Notes: generated from the sequence alone by a model not told the origin. Counted from the first letter of the stretch, positions 1 to 12,582 are shown. The stretch is DNA of 64,000 bases from Areca catechu (GCA_021397845.1 CM038043.1:33045501-33109500); one strand, 5' to 3'. Made by a program: numbers and translations.

Positions 1-1049
1 AAGGAATCCGGTTACTCAATAAGAGTCCAAGAAAAGCTGTGAGATGAGATCGACGCTCTAATAGATCTTTCGGCATCCCCACCTTTAGACGCGAACCACA
101 TCACTTACTCAGATAAAGGGGCCCGGTTACTCGATGACTTAATGCCAAAACTTTATTGTTTCTTTTTTTTTAAGATTCCGAAGACTTTTTGTATACCTTG
201 ACCTTTCTACCCATATCCCCATCAAGTAAATTCTTCATTAAGATAAGTAGGAAGAAGATTTTGAAATCACTCCTAAATTTGATTTGGTCTAAACCCTACC
301 AATTATTGGATTTTCTTAGTAATTTTTTCCTCAATATTTCTAAACTTATCTAGATCATTAATCAATCAATGATTATGATGCCTATTTAACTATAAATCGA
401 AACAGAATCTGGATACACAAAACTAATTAGTTTTAACCATACTCAAGAACTTAATTAATTTTCCTTCCCCAACTTAATCGACATTGTTCTCAATGGAAAA
501 AGGAAAAAAAAGATGTAATAGATAAAAATGGACAGGAAAGAATATACTTGGCTTAACATGTTCTCGGTCCAGCAAGGATCTTCAAGCTTTGATTCTCCCT
601 CGAAGATTTGATTCTCCCTCCAGCCTATCTATTTGGAAAAGAAAGCAAACAAATAAAAAAATATAAATGAAGTCTAATTCAATTGTCTCCCAGGAGCACT
701 AAGATTAAAGTCTTCAGCCAGACTAAGTAAATTTTTTTAAATTATTCTAATTGATCTATCCACTAAATTGTTGGATGCACCTAGCCATGGTGGATCAATC
801 GATAATGTTTTGTACTAGATATTCTTCTTGGGTAACTACATAATATATCTTTTGGTTATTGATAATAGGTGGCTTGGGTTGCAAGGTAGGTGTTGATTCC
901 AGTGTGCGGGCTAGATTGATATCCTAGGACTCTATAAATTGCTCACACTTTGACATCCATGGTGGATCTAATAGGTCACTTGCTTTTCTACATTATCAAT
1001 CTAGTGCAGTTCAAATATTTGCATGAAAGATCCTTAGTAAAATTGCCAA
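1..1049. other. No gene seen; probably decayed element sequence
   Basis: AT-rich DNA with stops in all frames. A short direct repeat (GATTTGATTCTCCCTC) occurs near 590 and 607. It adjoins the Athila-type relic and may be its unrecognisable pol, but no reverse transcriptase or integrase motif could be read. Confidence 0.4.
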
Positions 1050-3790
1050 GGCTATCTTGCTTCAAGACTACATTACTCGGCTCTTAAGATAACATTCAGA
1101 TTGGGTAGTCCATTGGTGGAATGATTATTGTTCCTCTACTAACTTCTTCATATTCTTTTTGTGCACCTACAATTTGGATTCCTTGGTCAAAGGTTACATC
1201 AGGTTTTAAGAATGGATCTTGTAACATAACTAGGAGTAGCTTTTGTTCCAATGTCAATGGAATCTCCAATAAAGAAGCTATTGGTGTATTAGAGGGAGGG
1301 AACATTTGCTCATATTTCATAGCTCATGGAGTGGAACTGGGTGGCTCTAATAATGCATTCACTTCATCCATGTACCCATCTATGTCAAAGCTGTCCATAT
1401 CAAAATGAGTTAGACAGGCTTGCAAAAGTCTTGCAAGGGTATGGCAGGGATGGCTTCTTCTATAAGTTCCTCCAGCATATTTACTTCACTAAACTCGTCA
1501 CTTCATGATCTCATGATAGCATTAAATATATTCAACCTTAGCTTTTTACTCCCAAATAATACGTCCATGGCTCAGTCCTACAGTTAATGCAACCATTGGC
1601 TGTTACAAGAAAGGGTCAACCTAAAATAATTGGAAGTTGGTTAGAGTCGCTTCTCGATTTCATATCTAATACAATAAAGTCCACGGGAAAGTAAAACTCA
1701 TCCAGCTTAACTAACACGTCCTCAATTATCCCAAATGGTACCTTAAGAAATCTATTAGCTAGTTGTAGGATTACCGACATGAGTTTTAGCTCTCCAAATC
1801 CAAAAAAGTTTACATACTGAACATGGGAGTAGATTGGCATTTGCTCCCAAGTCCAATAGGGCTTTCTTAATAGTTAAGCCCCTTATAATACAAGAAATGA
1901 TAAGGATACCAAAACCCTTAAGCTTGGATGGGGTTGCATGTTGAAAGACTGAGCTAACTTGTTAAATGAAATGAATTTTCTTTGGGATATGTGCCTGAGA
2001 TTTATGTTTTTAGATGCACAGATCCTTCAAGAACTTAGCATAGGTTAGGACAAGCTCGATGGCATCTAAAAGAGCAAGATTTGTTTGAATAATTCAAGCA
2101 TTTCATTAATCTTGACCCTCATTTTATTTGAAGGTAAAGATTTTTCTAGAGCACTTGGATATGGAACTCTAATTGTAGGTGCTGGAAAAACTAGTTGAAT
2201 CCTCTCCTTAGGACCTTTCTCATCATTAAGTAATTCAAGTTTGGTCTGGTTTTAGAATCTTGACATATTGGCCCTTTGTAGCTGTTCTAAGACCTTTCCA
2301 CTTTTAAGGATTATTACAGATTTGGCATGCTCAAGAAAGATTTTGTGGATGTTGGAGCTCTCAGCAAGTATTGCCCCTTTGGGTTGCTAACAAGTTGGCT
2401 AGATAGTTTTCCTTCCTTCTATTAATGGCTATAGCTAGTTAGTCAATTTGAGTCTCTAGCCTAGCTATAGATTGCATGTGGGATTCAAGGGTTTGAAAAT
2501 TGGTTTCTAACCTAGCCAAAGCTTGTAGAACTTTTTCTTCAAAATTAGAACTATAGTTGCTAGGAGAAGATTGTGAGACATCTTGATACTGAGGGCAAGA
2601 ATTCAGGTCCTGGCAAGACATCCCATGGGATACTAAGACGGGGTACCATCCCAAGTATTGGGATTCCCAGCATCCCAATCGGGATACCTTGGGATATCTG
2701 TCCCAAGTGTCGGGACGGGACGCCGGCACGTCCCATTTTATAAAAAAGCCAAGACATCCTCGTTCCACAAGATTTAAAACCTTGACTGAGGGTATGGCAT
2801 GTTTTTGAACCGATGATTGGATCAATGGGAAGCTGGGTCAAGTTGTTTCCATGAGATGTTTGGATGATTCCTCCAACCTGTATTATACGTGTTGAAGTAT
2901 GGATCATTTTTTTAGTCTGGGAACATAATGGGTTTGGGCTTGGTGGGTTTTCTCCTGTACAAGCTTTAAAAACTGGACTACTAGACAATCACCTATAGCA
3001 TGAATATGACTCGAGTAGATTATACAAACATCTTAGGACTGTGCACATGAAAAAGAAGTGTGACTGACTTGCAAAATTTGATCAAATTTCTGAAATAGTG
3101 CACCAACAGTCTGAGATAATGAACTCATAGTCTAGGATAGTGCATTCACCTTACTGTGGATGTCCATGAAGTCGCTTACCTCATATATTCCACCTCTTTT
3201 AGGATTTAACCTAAGAGTTTCTTTGGATATGGCAAACATGTAGTGTAAAAAGTTTTCGCTCAGGATCTAGAATAGCTACCAAGTCCTTGCTCGCTTCTGA
3301 GCCAGAATATCCCACCACAAGAAGAGTCAACCATTTACCTGTGCTTTTCTGACGATCCATTGTAAAAGCACTAGACTAGTTGCCATTTGGGTATGGCATG
3401 CTGTGGACACTTGCGGATGAAATCTTTAAGCCTCCTAAATTTCATGGAATATTTTCCTATTCAATTGAAAAAAACTAGTTATGGCTTTTTAGATTTAATT
3501 CATTTTCTCAATTAAAAAATATTTTTTTAAAAAAAATTATAATTGATCCTACATTGAAATGGTCATGGAATCTAATGAATATAGCCAATATCTAGCCTTG
3601 TCTTTAAATGAGAAGGGAAATAATTTCAATCAAAAGCCTTATCAGATAGATTTTCAATTTTAACGATAGAGCATATCTCAAGAAATTCGTCCAGATATCT
3701 ATACGGGTTCTCTTGACTAAGTCCATAAAAGAATGGTAGCATTTCGATGACATTGGACTTAATTTTATATTGGGTCGCCTCTAAAGGAGG
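1050..3790 (-). pseudogene. gag-pr: Athila-type gag-protease relic
   Basis: Minus-strand translation gives a gag fragment near 3770-3600 (ENPYRYLDEFLEICSIVKIE), the gag spacer near 3210-3150 (RGGIYEVSDFMDIHSKVNAL), a helical stretch at 2825-2439 (ARLETNFQTLESH) and a protease at about 1880-1616. The protease shows the catalytic-type DLGANANL, then the conserved LQLANR, FGIIEDVLVKLDEFYFP and VDFIVLDM, ending in PIILG. Gag would coat the particle RNA and protease would mature the polyprotein. Many stops and frameshifts separate these islands, so it is dead. About 130 bp at 2600-2730, rich in GGGAT and GGGAC words, look foreign to gag and may be a small insertion. A minus ORF at 1320-1096 continues downstream but matches nothing recognised. 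Confidence 0.65.
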
Positions 3791-4643
3791 CACTTAGATA
3801 CACAAAGAATATATATATGGAGTGAAAGTACTCTCTCAATTGGCATGGTGGGTTGATCTCACTATATGCATCCATAATCTAACCCTGATTTACGTATTTG
3901 ATTTTTTTAAAATAATTTTATAGAGGAGAAGAGGGAAGAAAGAAAAAAGAGAAAAATTTTATAGATGCGAACCTAAGGAGTCCTAAAACTAAGAAAGAAG
4001 AATTAGTTAAGGTTCTATGTTAATTACAATCAAGTTAGCATACACTGGACTCTCTATCTTAGGGTTCCCTAATTCTGGACAGCTCCTAACTATTCCAAGG
4101 TTGCCTTCAAACCCTCCAAGTTATAGGTTAATTAGCCAACTGGCTAGGTAAATATAAGGTCGATGGGGATCTCCCAATTACTTTCTTTAGACACCGATTA
4201 AATTGACCAGATCAGTCAACGGAACCAATTAAGTAACCACCTTCCTTCAAGATCTTGTTCCTGAACTACTTTCCTACACACCAATCAACTGATTAATCCT
4301 AACCCGGTCCAACTCTTAGAATCCCTTGCCTAATGACTTCGAAAATCCTTAGAGACCAATATCTAATTGATTTTAACTTATAGGCTTAGATCAATATAAT
4401 ATACAGGATAGAGGTTTGTAGACCAAGGGTGATCAAATCCCCATCTTATATTGTTTAGGGATTAATGCCCTTAAAATAGCTTATGTAGATACGATGCAAT
4501 ATAAACAAGATATCAAAACAAGTTAATTTATTATTTTAGATCTCTAAAAAAATAATTCTAACAAATTATGCTATTTTTTAAAATAAAATATTGTTTTTAA
4601 AAAAATATATTTTTCAATATTTTTTGTGAACTAACCATGCCAA

Positions 4644-4663
4644 TGATCCCGGCAATAGTGCCA
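4644..4663 (-). other. Primer-binding site relic (tRNA-Asp-like)
   Basis: The minus strand reads TGGCACTATTGCCGGGATCA, a close variant of the TGGCGCCGTTGCCGGGGA type used by Athila-like elements. It lies 5 bp inside the LTR edge at 4669, as expected for the start of minus-strand DNA synthesis. Confidence 0.65.
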
Positions 4664-4668
4664 AAATT

Positions 4669-4920
4669 TGATCGTCATCATAGACGACCAAAAATAATTC
4701 ACCAACTCAACTCTATAGCTAGGATAAGTCGGGATCGTATTCCCAGGAATTAGTTGAAGTTAGTTTCACTTTTTAATTAGAAATTTATTAGAATTTTAAT
4801 TAAACTAAAAAGAGAAAGGAACCGAAATATGATTGTAATTAAGAATTAAATTAAATTAGAACTAGCAAATACGAGATTAAGCAAAATATGAAAGGTATCT
4901 TGATTTCGATTAATCTTTTT
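4669..4920 (-). repeat. 5' LTR remnant of the Athila-type element
   Basis: On the plus strand it starts TGATCGTCATCATAGACGAC and contains GTCGGGATCGTATTCCCAGG, a phrase seen in many plant gypsy LTRs. Its outer part appears lost where the R2 repeat begins near 4925. Confidence 0.5.
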
Positions 4921-4924
4921 TTTT

Positions 4925-5212
4925 CTTTTTGCTACTTTTCCTTTTCATTTCATTCTCTTTTTCAGAGATTTGTGGGAAAGGAGAACATCTAAGGGAGATC
5001 AGAGGGGTTTCTTAGGTTCCAATTAGGGTTTTTCTCAAGCATATGGGATTTTGTGCAAGTTGTGGTGGAGTGAGTTAGTTCCTTTATGTTTTGAGAGCTT
5101 AATCTTGATAGAAGCATGATATGAGGATAGGGGGATTCCTGGTCGAAAGAGTTCCTCTTTGGTTACAAAATTTTCAATTTATGGAGTTCTCTCATGATAA
5201 TACAAACAAGAT
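4925..5212. repeat. R2 repeat, left copy
   Basis: About 290 bp that align with 52795-53085. Shared phrases include CAAGCATATGGGA, GAGAGCTTAATCTTG and GGTTACAAAATTTTCAA. Both copies begin with a pyrimidine-rich tract that resembles the 3' end of an intron, but no coding frame continues. Both are followed by the same hAT-like relic. Confidence 0.75.
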
Positions 5213-5599
5213 ACCAAATCCATGGTATGAGACTTGCACTAGCCTAAGTTCCACCTTTCTAAATTGTCATGTGGATGCATGAACAAGGCCTTTCCCATGC
5301 TATTCAACTCCTAAGGCCAAATGCATGTCATGGTAGCTTACAGCGGCCACCACAACGGGAAAGAGACACAGACTCAAGGCTCATGGTTTAACATGTCATT
5401 TTCCTTACTTTATGAACATTAGCTTTGTGAGATAGGAGGTGGTCTATTGTTTTGAAAGGCTGGGAAGCAGTCATGCTCGTATTGAGGTGGCTGGTGTACT
5501 TTTAACTTGTAACTAGTTAAAAAAAAAATTCTTCACTTCTTTTTGATATACATATCAGTCATTACATATTGAATAAACAAAGTAGTAGTTCTTTACCAA
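5213..5599. other. No gene seen
   Basis: AT-rich linking DNA between R2 and the hAT-like relic. No long frame, repeat or RNA signature was found. Confidence 0.5.
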
Positions 5600-5793
5600 A
5601 TAACCCAACCCGAATAAATGTTAATCAGATGGGGTCGGGGACATGGTGGGTTTTATCTATTCTTAATGGGATGGCTTTAGGATTTTTGGATAATTTTGTA
5701 ATCAGCTTTGGAACATGTTCGGGTAATAAGACTTTAAACGGATTTAGATACGGGTAAGGCAAATTTCACAGATACCTTACCCATTGCCATTCC
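5600..5793. mobile_element. Small hAT-like relic, left copy
   Basis: The right end reads, on the minus strand, GGCAATGGGTAAGGTAT, like the GGGGTGGCAACGGG termini of many plant hAT elements. The same element lies at 53095-54655, where it is interrupted by a second hAT. A 62-residue plus-strand frame at 5569-5757 is incidental. Confidence 0.5.
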
Positions 5794-5849
5794 TAAGATC
5801 AAGGCTTGGCCAACCCTAACTAGCTCAAGATTAAAGCTTAGTAGAGTTA

Positions 5850-5985
5850 AGCTATATGTATATGTACATGTATATATATACATATGTACATGTATATATA
5901 TACGTATGTACATGTATATCTATATATATGTGTGTGTGTACAAACAAACATATATACACTTATATATACATAGATATATATTTTG
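5850..5985. repeat. TA/CA/TG microsatellite
   Basis: Alternating purine-pyrimidine sequence with repeated TACATGTATATATATA units. The tyrosine-rich minus frame across it is an artefact of the repeat. Confidence 0.85.
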
Positions 5986-6440
5986 TAATAACTTAGAACC
6001 TCATCCAAAAAGGCTAGCCAGAAGATATTATTTAAGTTTGCTAAATCCTGTATAAATATCCAAGATCTTTTTGGCAAATAATCAATGTAAAACCAAATAT
6101 GTGCTGTGCACTCACATACTCCTCCACAATAAAGCCATGGCATCCTCGCTAGGTTAAGAGTCTAAATTTATTCAAATCCAATTACAAACACCACGACCAA
6201 CTCGTGGTCAACCCGAATTGACCTCTGCAACAATGTCCCCTAGTGCACTAGATCATAGGTTAGGTTCACATTGATATCATTTGCAACAATTTATGACCTC
6301 ACCCAAAAAGAATAACTAAGAAAATATTATTTAGAATTCTACATCTCGTCCTAGCAAATACCGATGTGGGACTAAATACATACCTACACAGATCCTTCCA
6401 TAAATAATAGCTTTCGACTAAGCATAAATAGTTATACCTT
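5986..6440. repeat. Imperfect internal direct repeat, unknown element
   Basis: Two related stretches, about 5996-6035 and 6294-6335, share the pattern ACCTCA-CCAAAAAG-CTA-GAAATATTATTTA. Phrases such as ATGTGGGACTAAATACA recur in plant dispersed repeats. No coding frame or clear termini were found. Confidence 0.35.
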
Positions 6441-6459
6441 ATTCATCGAAAAGATCTTG

Positions 6460-8095
6460 GTTTAGGGTTGAAAACCGATCAGATAGAGGTATATTTGTAT
6501 CCATATTTTTCAATAAATATGGATACGGATATTAAATGGACATCAAAATTAACATCCATATTTGTTTGAAATGGAGACGAATGTGAATCAGATATTGAGC
6601 ATATCTTTATTTGTTATAAATAGGTACATATACAAATTAAATATTAAGCATTCGTATTTGTTTGCTGGATACGGATATAAATTAGGGACTATTTCAGATA
6701 TCCATATTTGTTTATCAATGATGCAATGTAAATTATTGATAAATAAATATTTTTACATAAATACAAAATGTCAAAGGGAGCTTATTTGCTAAATGCCTAC
6801 TTGGCATTACTGTAAAATCTTTTTAATGTTTTTTCTCCATTTTTTTTCTTAAAAACTCTAGATTCTTGGAATGCACCATCTAACAGTCATACTAAGACTT
6901 ACCAATGAGGTAGGACTGAGTCATATGAAATTTCCACATGAATTGTGACAAGGTAGACTCCTATTCAAGTTAGCGATATTGGGATGGGGAAGATGTTATG
7001 GACGGTGATACAAATGCTAGGGAGAAGCCCAACAGAGACAAAGCATAAGCAAATCTCATGCGCTCCATGACCTGTTACCTTCCTTATAGATACAGAGAAA
7101 CAAGAAAGAAACCCAAAATAAAAAATAAGAAAATCTAGAAACAAGGTATAATAGGGAAATCCATCAACAAAATAGTGAAAAAGCCCATAAAATCACATCC
7201 AAACCTCCACTTCCAAGCCTTACCCCCTTCATGTATTCCAATTGGAAGCAAATAGAACAACCAAGCCTTAGGGGGGGAAGAGAGGCTTCAGAGCTCAGCC
7301 TTGTTTCATGTTCTACAAGGAGAGGAAGATGGAGATAACTGATAAGACAGAGAAAGAAGGGAAAGGGGAGTCTCTTGTTCACAGTAATAAATAGGAAGAA
7401 ATGAAAGAGGAAAAAAAAACACCACCCACTCACACATCAAAGGCAGCAGGTTCTCCACCGAAAACAGGTATGTACCATTAACAGCAACCAGAGAGAGAGA
7501 GAGAGAGGAGCAAAGGAAAATGAAGGGGTTTTCTTGTTCCTACTGTGAACAGAAAAAATGGAAGAGGAAAATAACACCTCCCACCACTTGGAAAGGATGC
7601 TTGTCGTCGAATTGTGAACACTGGTTGGGAAGGAGGCTGGTCACCTGTTGCCGGTCTGGTGGGAAGGGATGCGAGATGCCTGGTGGTGGGTTTGAGAAAT
7701 GGGAAAGAAACCCTTGCCATCTTCATCACTCAAGCCCCTCGAAACTTCGAAGGAACCAATTGCGATGGGTTTCATCATTTTGGGGAAAGCACGTGGATGC
7801 GAATGTAAATCCGAGACATTTGGATAGGATACTCATTTAATAAGATATCCGGATCCATATCAGAAAAAATAAGAGAACCCCAATCCAAATCCATATCCGG
7901 CTAATTTTTGAGCTAAGTACCAAGATCCATATCCGAATCCGATCGGACTAAATAATATATACACGAATAAGGTCCAATTCGGATATGGATACGGTCAGAC
8001 TTTATTTAATCCATTTTTTCAGCCATTTTTTCAGCCAATTTTAGATACTTGTACAAGACTTAAAAACCTAAATAATATTTTCTGACCAACTTTTT
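6460..8095. mobile_element. Possible non-autonomous hAT-like element
   Basis: Both ends are rich in short copies of ATGGATACGGATA or CCATATCCG (6500-6720 and 7830-8000), like the subterminal repeats of hAT elements. Between them is a more GC-rich core (7160-7800) with a GA run near 7491-7507. I could not define terminal inverted repeats or a target duplication. Overlapping frames on both strands in the core look non-coding. Confidence 0.3.
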
Positions 8096-8124
8096 TTTGG
8101 ATATGGTACCAGGTTGTGACAACT

Positions 8125-8378
8125 CGTGTATGTGCACATACATATATATGTATATATATACATATATACGTGCCTATATATGTGAATATATATACATGCT
8201 TATATATGTGAATATATATACATGCTTATATGTATATAGATGCCTATATACGTGAATATATATATATATATACATGTATATACAAATATATATACATTTG
8301 CATATATGCGTATTCATGTTTATAGGTGCGCGCATATATATATACATATGTATATATATGTATGTATATACACACACG

Positions 8379-8422
<44 letters not shown>

Positions 8423-8554
8423 TACACACACATATTCACGTATATATGCATATTCACGTATATAGGGGCGCGCACACATACACACATATATATATATATA
8501 TATGTATATGTATGTATATGTATATGTATATGTATATATATATATGTATATATG

Positions 8555-8587
<33 letters not shown>

Positions 8588-8716
8588 ATATATATGTATA
8601 TATATATATAGGCGCGCGCATGCCTATTTGCACGTATACATATATATGCATACATATATATGCATGCATATATATGCATACATATACGCACGCTTATATA
8701 CATATACATATAGAGA
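8125..8716. repeat. Long alternating purine-pyrimidine microsatellite with GCGCGC islands
   Basis: About 590 bp built from TA, CA/TG and CG steps with few breaks. Three GC islands sit inside the AT-rich steps, near 8327-8333, 8467-8472 and 8611-8618. Such sequence is prone to Z-DNA or cruciform extrusion (known property; inference here). It ends in a GAGAGA run at 8711-8727. The Tyr/Ile/His frames on both strands are repeat artefacts. Confidence 0.9.
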
Positions 8717-8734
8717 GAGAGAGAGAGGTGGATT

Positions 8735-9105
8735 TGGGTACATTTAAATGTACAGTCAGATCATAACTTTATAATAGAGGTTCTACATCGATGATCTAAA
8801 TCATTGGATGTAATCTACTATATCAAAACTATCAACATATCAAAAATCATATGATTTGGAAATCCCTAACCTATGCATCAAGTGATCAAAAATTAAATAA
8901 TCTAAATAAAACTAAATTAGATATATTTTTAATCACTTGATGCATAGATTACGAATTTCCAAATCATATGATTTTTGATATGTGAATAATTTTGATATAA
9001 TATATCATATCCAACAATTTAAATCATCAGTATAGGATCTCCATTGTAAAGTTTTCATCTGACCGAATTTGGTTTCAAATATATTTGAATATAGCCGAGT
9101 CCCTA
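8735..9105. mobile_element. Fold-back MITE
   Basis: Two arms of about 170-180 bp form a long inverted repeat around a short AT-rich loop near 8905-8930. CATATCAAAAATCATATGAT at about 8838 is matched in reverse complement at about 8981, and the arms continue outwards through AGTCAGAT and TTCATCTGACCGAA. There is no coding capacity. The superfamily is unclear and no target duplication was proven. Confidence 0.75.
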
Positions 9106-9450
9106 TATATATATATATATATGTGTGCACGCACATATACACATGCATACAAAAATATGCATGCATAAATATGCATGTACATCTACACGTGCACGTGTAT
9201 ACTAGATGGGGTAACAAAAAAAAAAAAAAACAAAGGAAAAAAAATACAAGGACCTTGTTAACAAGGAATGGCAGAAGATAAGAGAAGCGCTGATTCACCT
9301 TCGATCCATGAATCATCCTTTGTAACCGCCCAAGAAATCACCTAGGGCAAGCCAGAAGGTTATTAATTGATGTGCTTAGCCCTGCTTAAGGATAAATAAC
9401 CTTGTTAACAAGCACCCGAAGAGGGGCTAAATAAAATCCTGGATGGATCC
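9106..9450. repeat. Tandem unit copy A, part 1 (left of El1)
   Basis: Starts in a short microsatellite and contains the unit landmarks CCATGAATCATCCTTTGTAA, GGTTATTAATTGATGTGCTT and GGGGCTAAATAAAA, shared with the copies at 43.6, 47.9 and 50.8 kb. It breaks at GATCC (9446-9450) where El1 entered and resumes at 21095. Confidence 0.9.
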
Positions 9451-10210
9451 TGTTGGGATATCCTGGTTCAGCTACAAACCAGGCTCCGGTTCAATTTATC
9501 GAAGCCCCGGTTCTCCGGACTACGAACTCCGGACTAAGCGAAGGCTAACTGTAAGCAACTCAAGGCTTCACACCGAACTACAACATCCGAAGGCCAGTCC
9601 TTCGGATAGCACCTTCGGTCCCGGTCGAAATCTGAACTACTCATCGACTACCGAAGGCACGAACTTCAGCCCCCACTGTAGACATGATCTCCGACCTCGA
9701 GAAAATATCAAGCCTTCGGCCTACGCAAGGGGAAACCCGAAGTTTGAACCACAATCTGTTCCAAAAAGGAAACTGTAACCAACGGTTATAATCGACACTC
9801 ATCATGCCATGATCATGGCATGCAATTCCTACAGCCACGCCTCCGATCTGGCCGGAATCGCTCATTGACAACCCACGATCGATTATCATGGAAGTGAATG
9901 GCTCCCCATGATCTCCGAAAAAAGAGCGGGCCACAGACCGGAGCCATCTTTTAAATATAGGTAAGGAGGATGGCTCGAGAGGTACGCGTGAATAATCTCG
10001 CACATACACATTTCTAATCTCCAAGAGCACTTTTTCTCTTCCACTCTCGACATCTTCCCCATTCTGTGGCTGGAATCTGTCACTGACTTAGGCATCGGAG
10101 TGTCCTCCACTGGAACAACTCCGGCAAGGGACCTATTTTACAGGTGAACCAGGGAGCGGTCCTGCGACGCAGCGGCTCCGACCGGCCGATCCAGGGACTC
10201 CACGCCAACA
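9451..10210 (+). repeat. El1 5' LTR (760 bp)
   Basis: Begins TGTTGGGATATCC and ends CACGCCAACA. A TATA-like AAATATA lies near 9951. Near its end it carries GTCACTGACTTAGGCATCGG (10079-10098), a motif shared by other LTR families in the window. It has no minisatellite, unlike the El2 LTR. Confidence 0.93.
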
Positions 10211-10232
10211 GATTGACGCGTCAGGAAGGGGG
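10211..10232 (+). other. El1 primer-binding site
   Basis: GATTGACGCGTCAGGAAGGG directly follows the LTR, in the place and form of the other two Tat primer sites in the window. Bases 10214-10223 (TGACGCGTCA) form a perfect palindrome. Confidence 0.75.
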
Positions 10233-10300
10233 AGCGGGCAGTTTTACTAACATTTGTTAAGCTCCCTCCCAGACAAGAGGAAGAAACAAAGAATTCTTTG

Positions 10301-12582
10301 ATGGCAAGAGAAAAAGCCCAAAATGCTTCCACAAGCCGGAGTCGTGCTCCGTCTCAGGGGGGCGCACCCCCGGAGGTGAACGATGTTCCACCTCCCATGG
10401 TTATTGTGGGAGCACAGCAGTTCAAAACTCTTTTGAACCAGGTCGTCAACTGACAGCCATGGTTCAAGAGTTTCAAGACAGAGCCTTCCCGGTGGCAAAC
10501 CCACCAGCTGTTTCTAGACATAGCTCTCGATCCTGAAGAAGGAGAGGACCATGAGAGGATTCAGCGCATCCCCCTCCCCATTCTCAGCCATCTCCCGAAG
10601 GCTGAACTTCGAGACCGCCTAGGTCTGCCGATTCCCCACAAAAAGGGAAAAGGCCTAGGCAAACTTCCTCCTCCTCCTCCTCCGAAGACTCCACTCCGGT
10701 GAAGAGAGCGTCCAAGCAGACTCCCGGTTATGACGGGAGGTTCAGAGCCATCGAATCAGAGATGGCAAGGGCGCGAGAGCAGAGAATGCGGGATCAGAGG
10801 GATCCCGAGGACCTGATTGTGGGTGATCTACGCCCACCCTACACCGACCGCATTATGGCTGAGGACATTCCTCGGCACTTCAGGGTTTCCCAGATAGAAC
10901 CCTACGAAGGCACCACCGACCCCTTCGACCATTTGGGCAGCTTCAAAGTCCATATGATGATTCAAGGAGCTTCGGACGCGACGTACTGTTTAGCGTTCCC
11001 GGCTACCTTGAAGAAGTCCACTCGAATGTGGTACTCGAGCTTGCACCCAGGTACCATCGATTCCTTTTTCGAGTTAGAAAAATTGTTTGTCTTGCATTTC
11101 AGGACCAACCGCAAGACTCCTCGAAATACGAACACACTCTTCCTCCTTCACCAGAATGAAGGAGAGAGACTAAGAGATTACATCTCCAGGTTCAATGCGG
11201 CCACACTTGAGATCCCCGATCTCAACGAGCACATGGCCATGTCAGCTCTGAAGAAGGGGCTTCGAACCTCCAAGCTTACTTTTTTCCTAGATAAGAAGTT
11301 TTCCAAAAACTATGCTGAGCTCCTATCAAGGACTCAGAAATACGCCGATGCTGAAGAGCAGGCAGCGAATCGATGTTTGATTGAAGGAAAACCCCCTTCA
11401 AAGAAGAAAAATAACAGGGGACAAGGCTCCCAAACTTCCAATAACAATGGCGGCAAATATGCAGACCGCCGGAGAAGCCCTCCCAAGCCCAGAGCATTGG
11501 GAGGAAGATTCGACTCATACACCCCCCTCAACCTCCCTCGAGAAAAGATCCTCATGGAGTTAGAAAAAGAAAACTATCTCCAACGGCCCCGTCTCATGAA
11601 GGCCTCCTCTTCCGCAAGGAACAGGAACAAATTCTGTCGATTCCACCGGGACCACGGCCACAACACAGAAGAATGCATCCAGTTGAGAGATGCAATCAAG
11701 GATCTCATCAAGAGGGGGTACCTAGGGCGGTACATCGGTCGCCAGGGACCCCGGTCGGAAGCAACTGTTCCCCAGCCACCTCCCGAAGAGGCCGAATTGC
11801 CAAACCAAAGACCCACCAACGAAGGTGTAGGGATGATACACCGGCCCACCAACTGGAGAATGGATGAAGATGAAGCTTCAAAGCGACTGAAAGATAACAA
11901 CTCCATCCTCTTCTCCAACGACGACCTTGCGGGAGTCCGGCCTCCGCACGACGACCCTCTTGTAATTTCGGCCATAGTGGCCAATTATGATGTACAGAGA
12001 GTTCTTATTGATAATGGAAGTTCGACTGATGTCTTGATGTACGATGCATTCTCCAAAATGTGTTTGCCTAGATATCAACTACAGAGATCCCCCATACCAC
12101 TTTCCGATTTCGAGGATAACCAAGTTTATGCCGAAGGGGAGATAGTGTTGCCTGAAACCCTCGGCTCCGAGCCTCGACAAAAAACATTGTCGATCAACTT
12201 CACGATGGTCCAGATCCCCTCTGCATACAACATTATTCTGGGGAGGCCCGCCTTGAACAGGTTCCGAACCGTGATATCCTCTCACTACCTCTTAGTACGC
12301 TTCCCCACCAGGAATGGTGTTAGAGAAGTTAGAGAGAACCAGAGAACGGCACGGCAATGTCTAATGATTGAAGACAGGCATTTCAAAGATTCGACTACCC
12401 CGGATCAGCTGGATCCGAGGGATTCAATCACAAACCTTGGTGAACCCATGGAGAGGACCATCCCGATACCTTTGAAAGATGAAGATCCCTTCAGAGTTGT
12501 GCAAATTGGGAGCGCCCTTGACGAGGAAATCAGAACGAAGCTGATCTGTTTCCTCAGAGACAACACCAATGTCTTCGCCTAG
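10301..12582 (+). pseudogene. gag-pr: El1 gag and aspartic protease
   Basis: Gag probably starts at the ATG at 10301 (MAREKAQNA), because El2 begins with the related MVKGKAQNF. A TGA at 10451 and a frame change separate this from the long open stretch 10699-12582 (627 codons). The latter holds the gag core (residues about 55-225, with YCLAFPATLKKSTRMWY and LRDYISRFNAATLEIPDLNE), a zinc-knuckle-like CRFHRDHGHNTEEC near residue 313 and a protease near residue 436 with the catalytic-type LIDNGSSTDVL. Gag packages element RNA and protease cleaves the polyprotein. The TAG at 12580 stands where the related frame has tryptophan, so the end is a mutation and pol continued in the same frame. Confidence 0.88.

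Larger units (their letters stand above)
1050..4920 (-). mobile_element. Degenerate Athila-type Ty3/gypsy retrotransposon, 5' half
   Basis: Reading the minus strand, an LTR remnant (about 4920-4669) is followed by a primer-binding site resembling a tRNA-Asp match, a leader of about 850 bp, gag and an aspartic protease. This order and the gag spacer phrases fit the Athila lineage of plant Ty3/gypsy elements. Pol beyond protease and the second LTR cannot be seen, so the element is truncated or runs past the window start. All reading frames are interrupted, and no boundaries with target duplications were found. Confidence 0.65.

Noticed and set aside
2439..2988. Two overlapping minus ORFs as a host gene
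   Set aside because: The end matches gag spacer sequence of the Athila relic; the GGGAT-rich middle looks like a small insertion.
8174..8766. Overlapping Tyr/Ile/His-rich ORFs of 60-146 codons on both strands
   Set aside because: They are translations of the TA/CA microsatellite and stay open in several frames at once.
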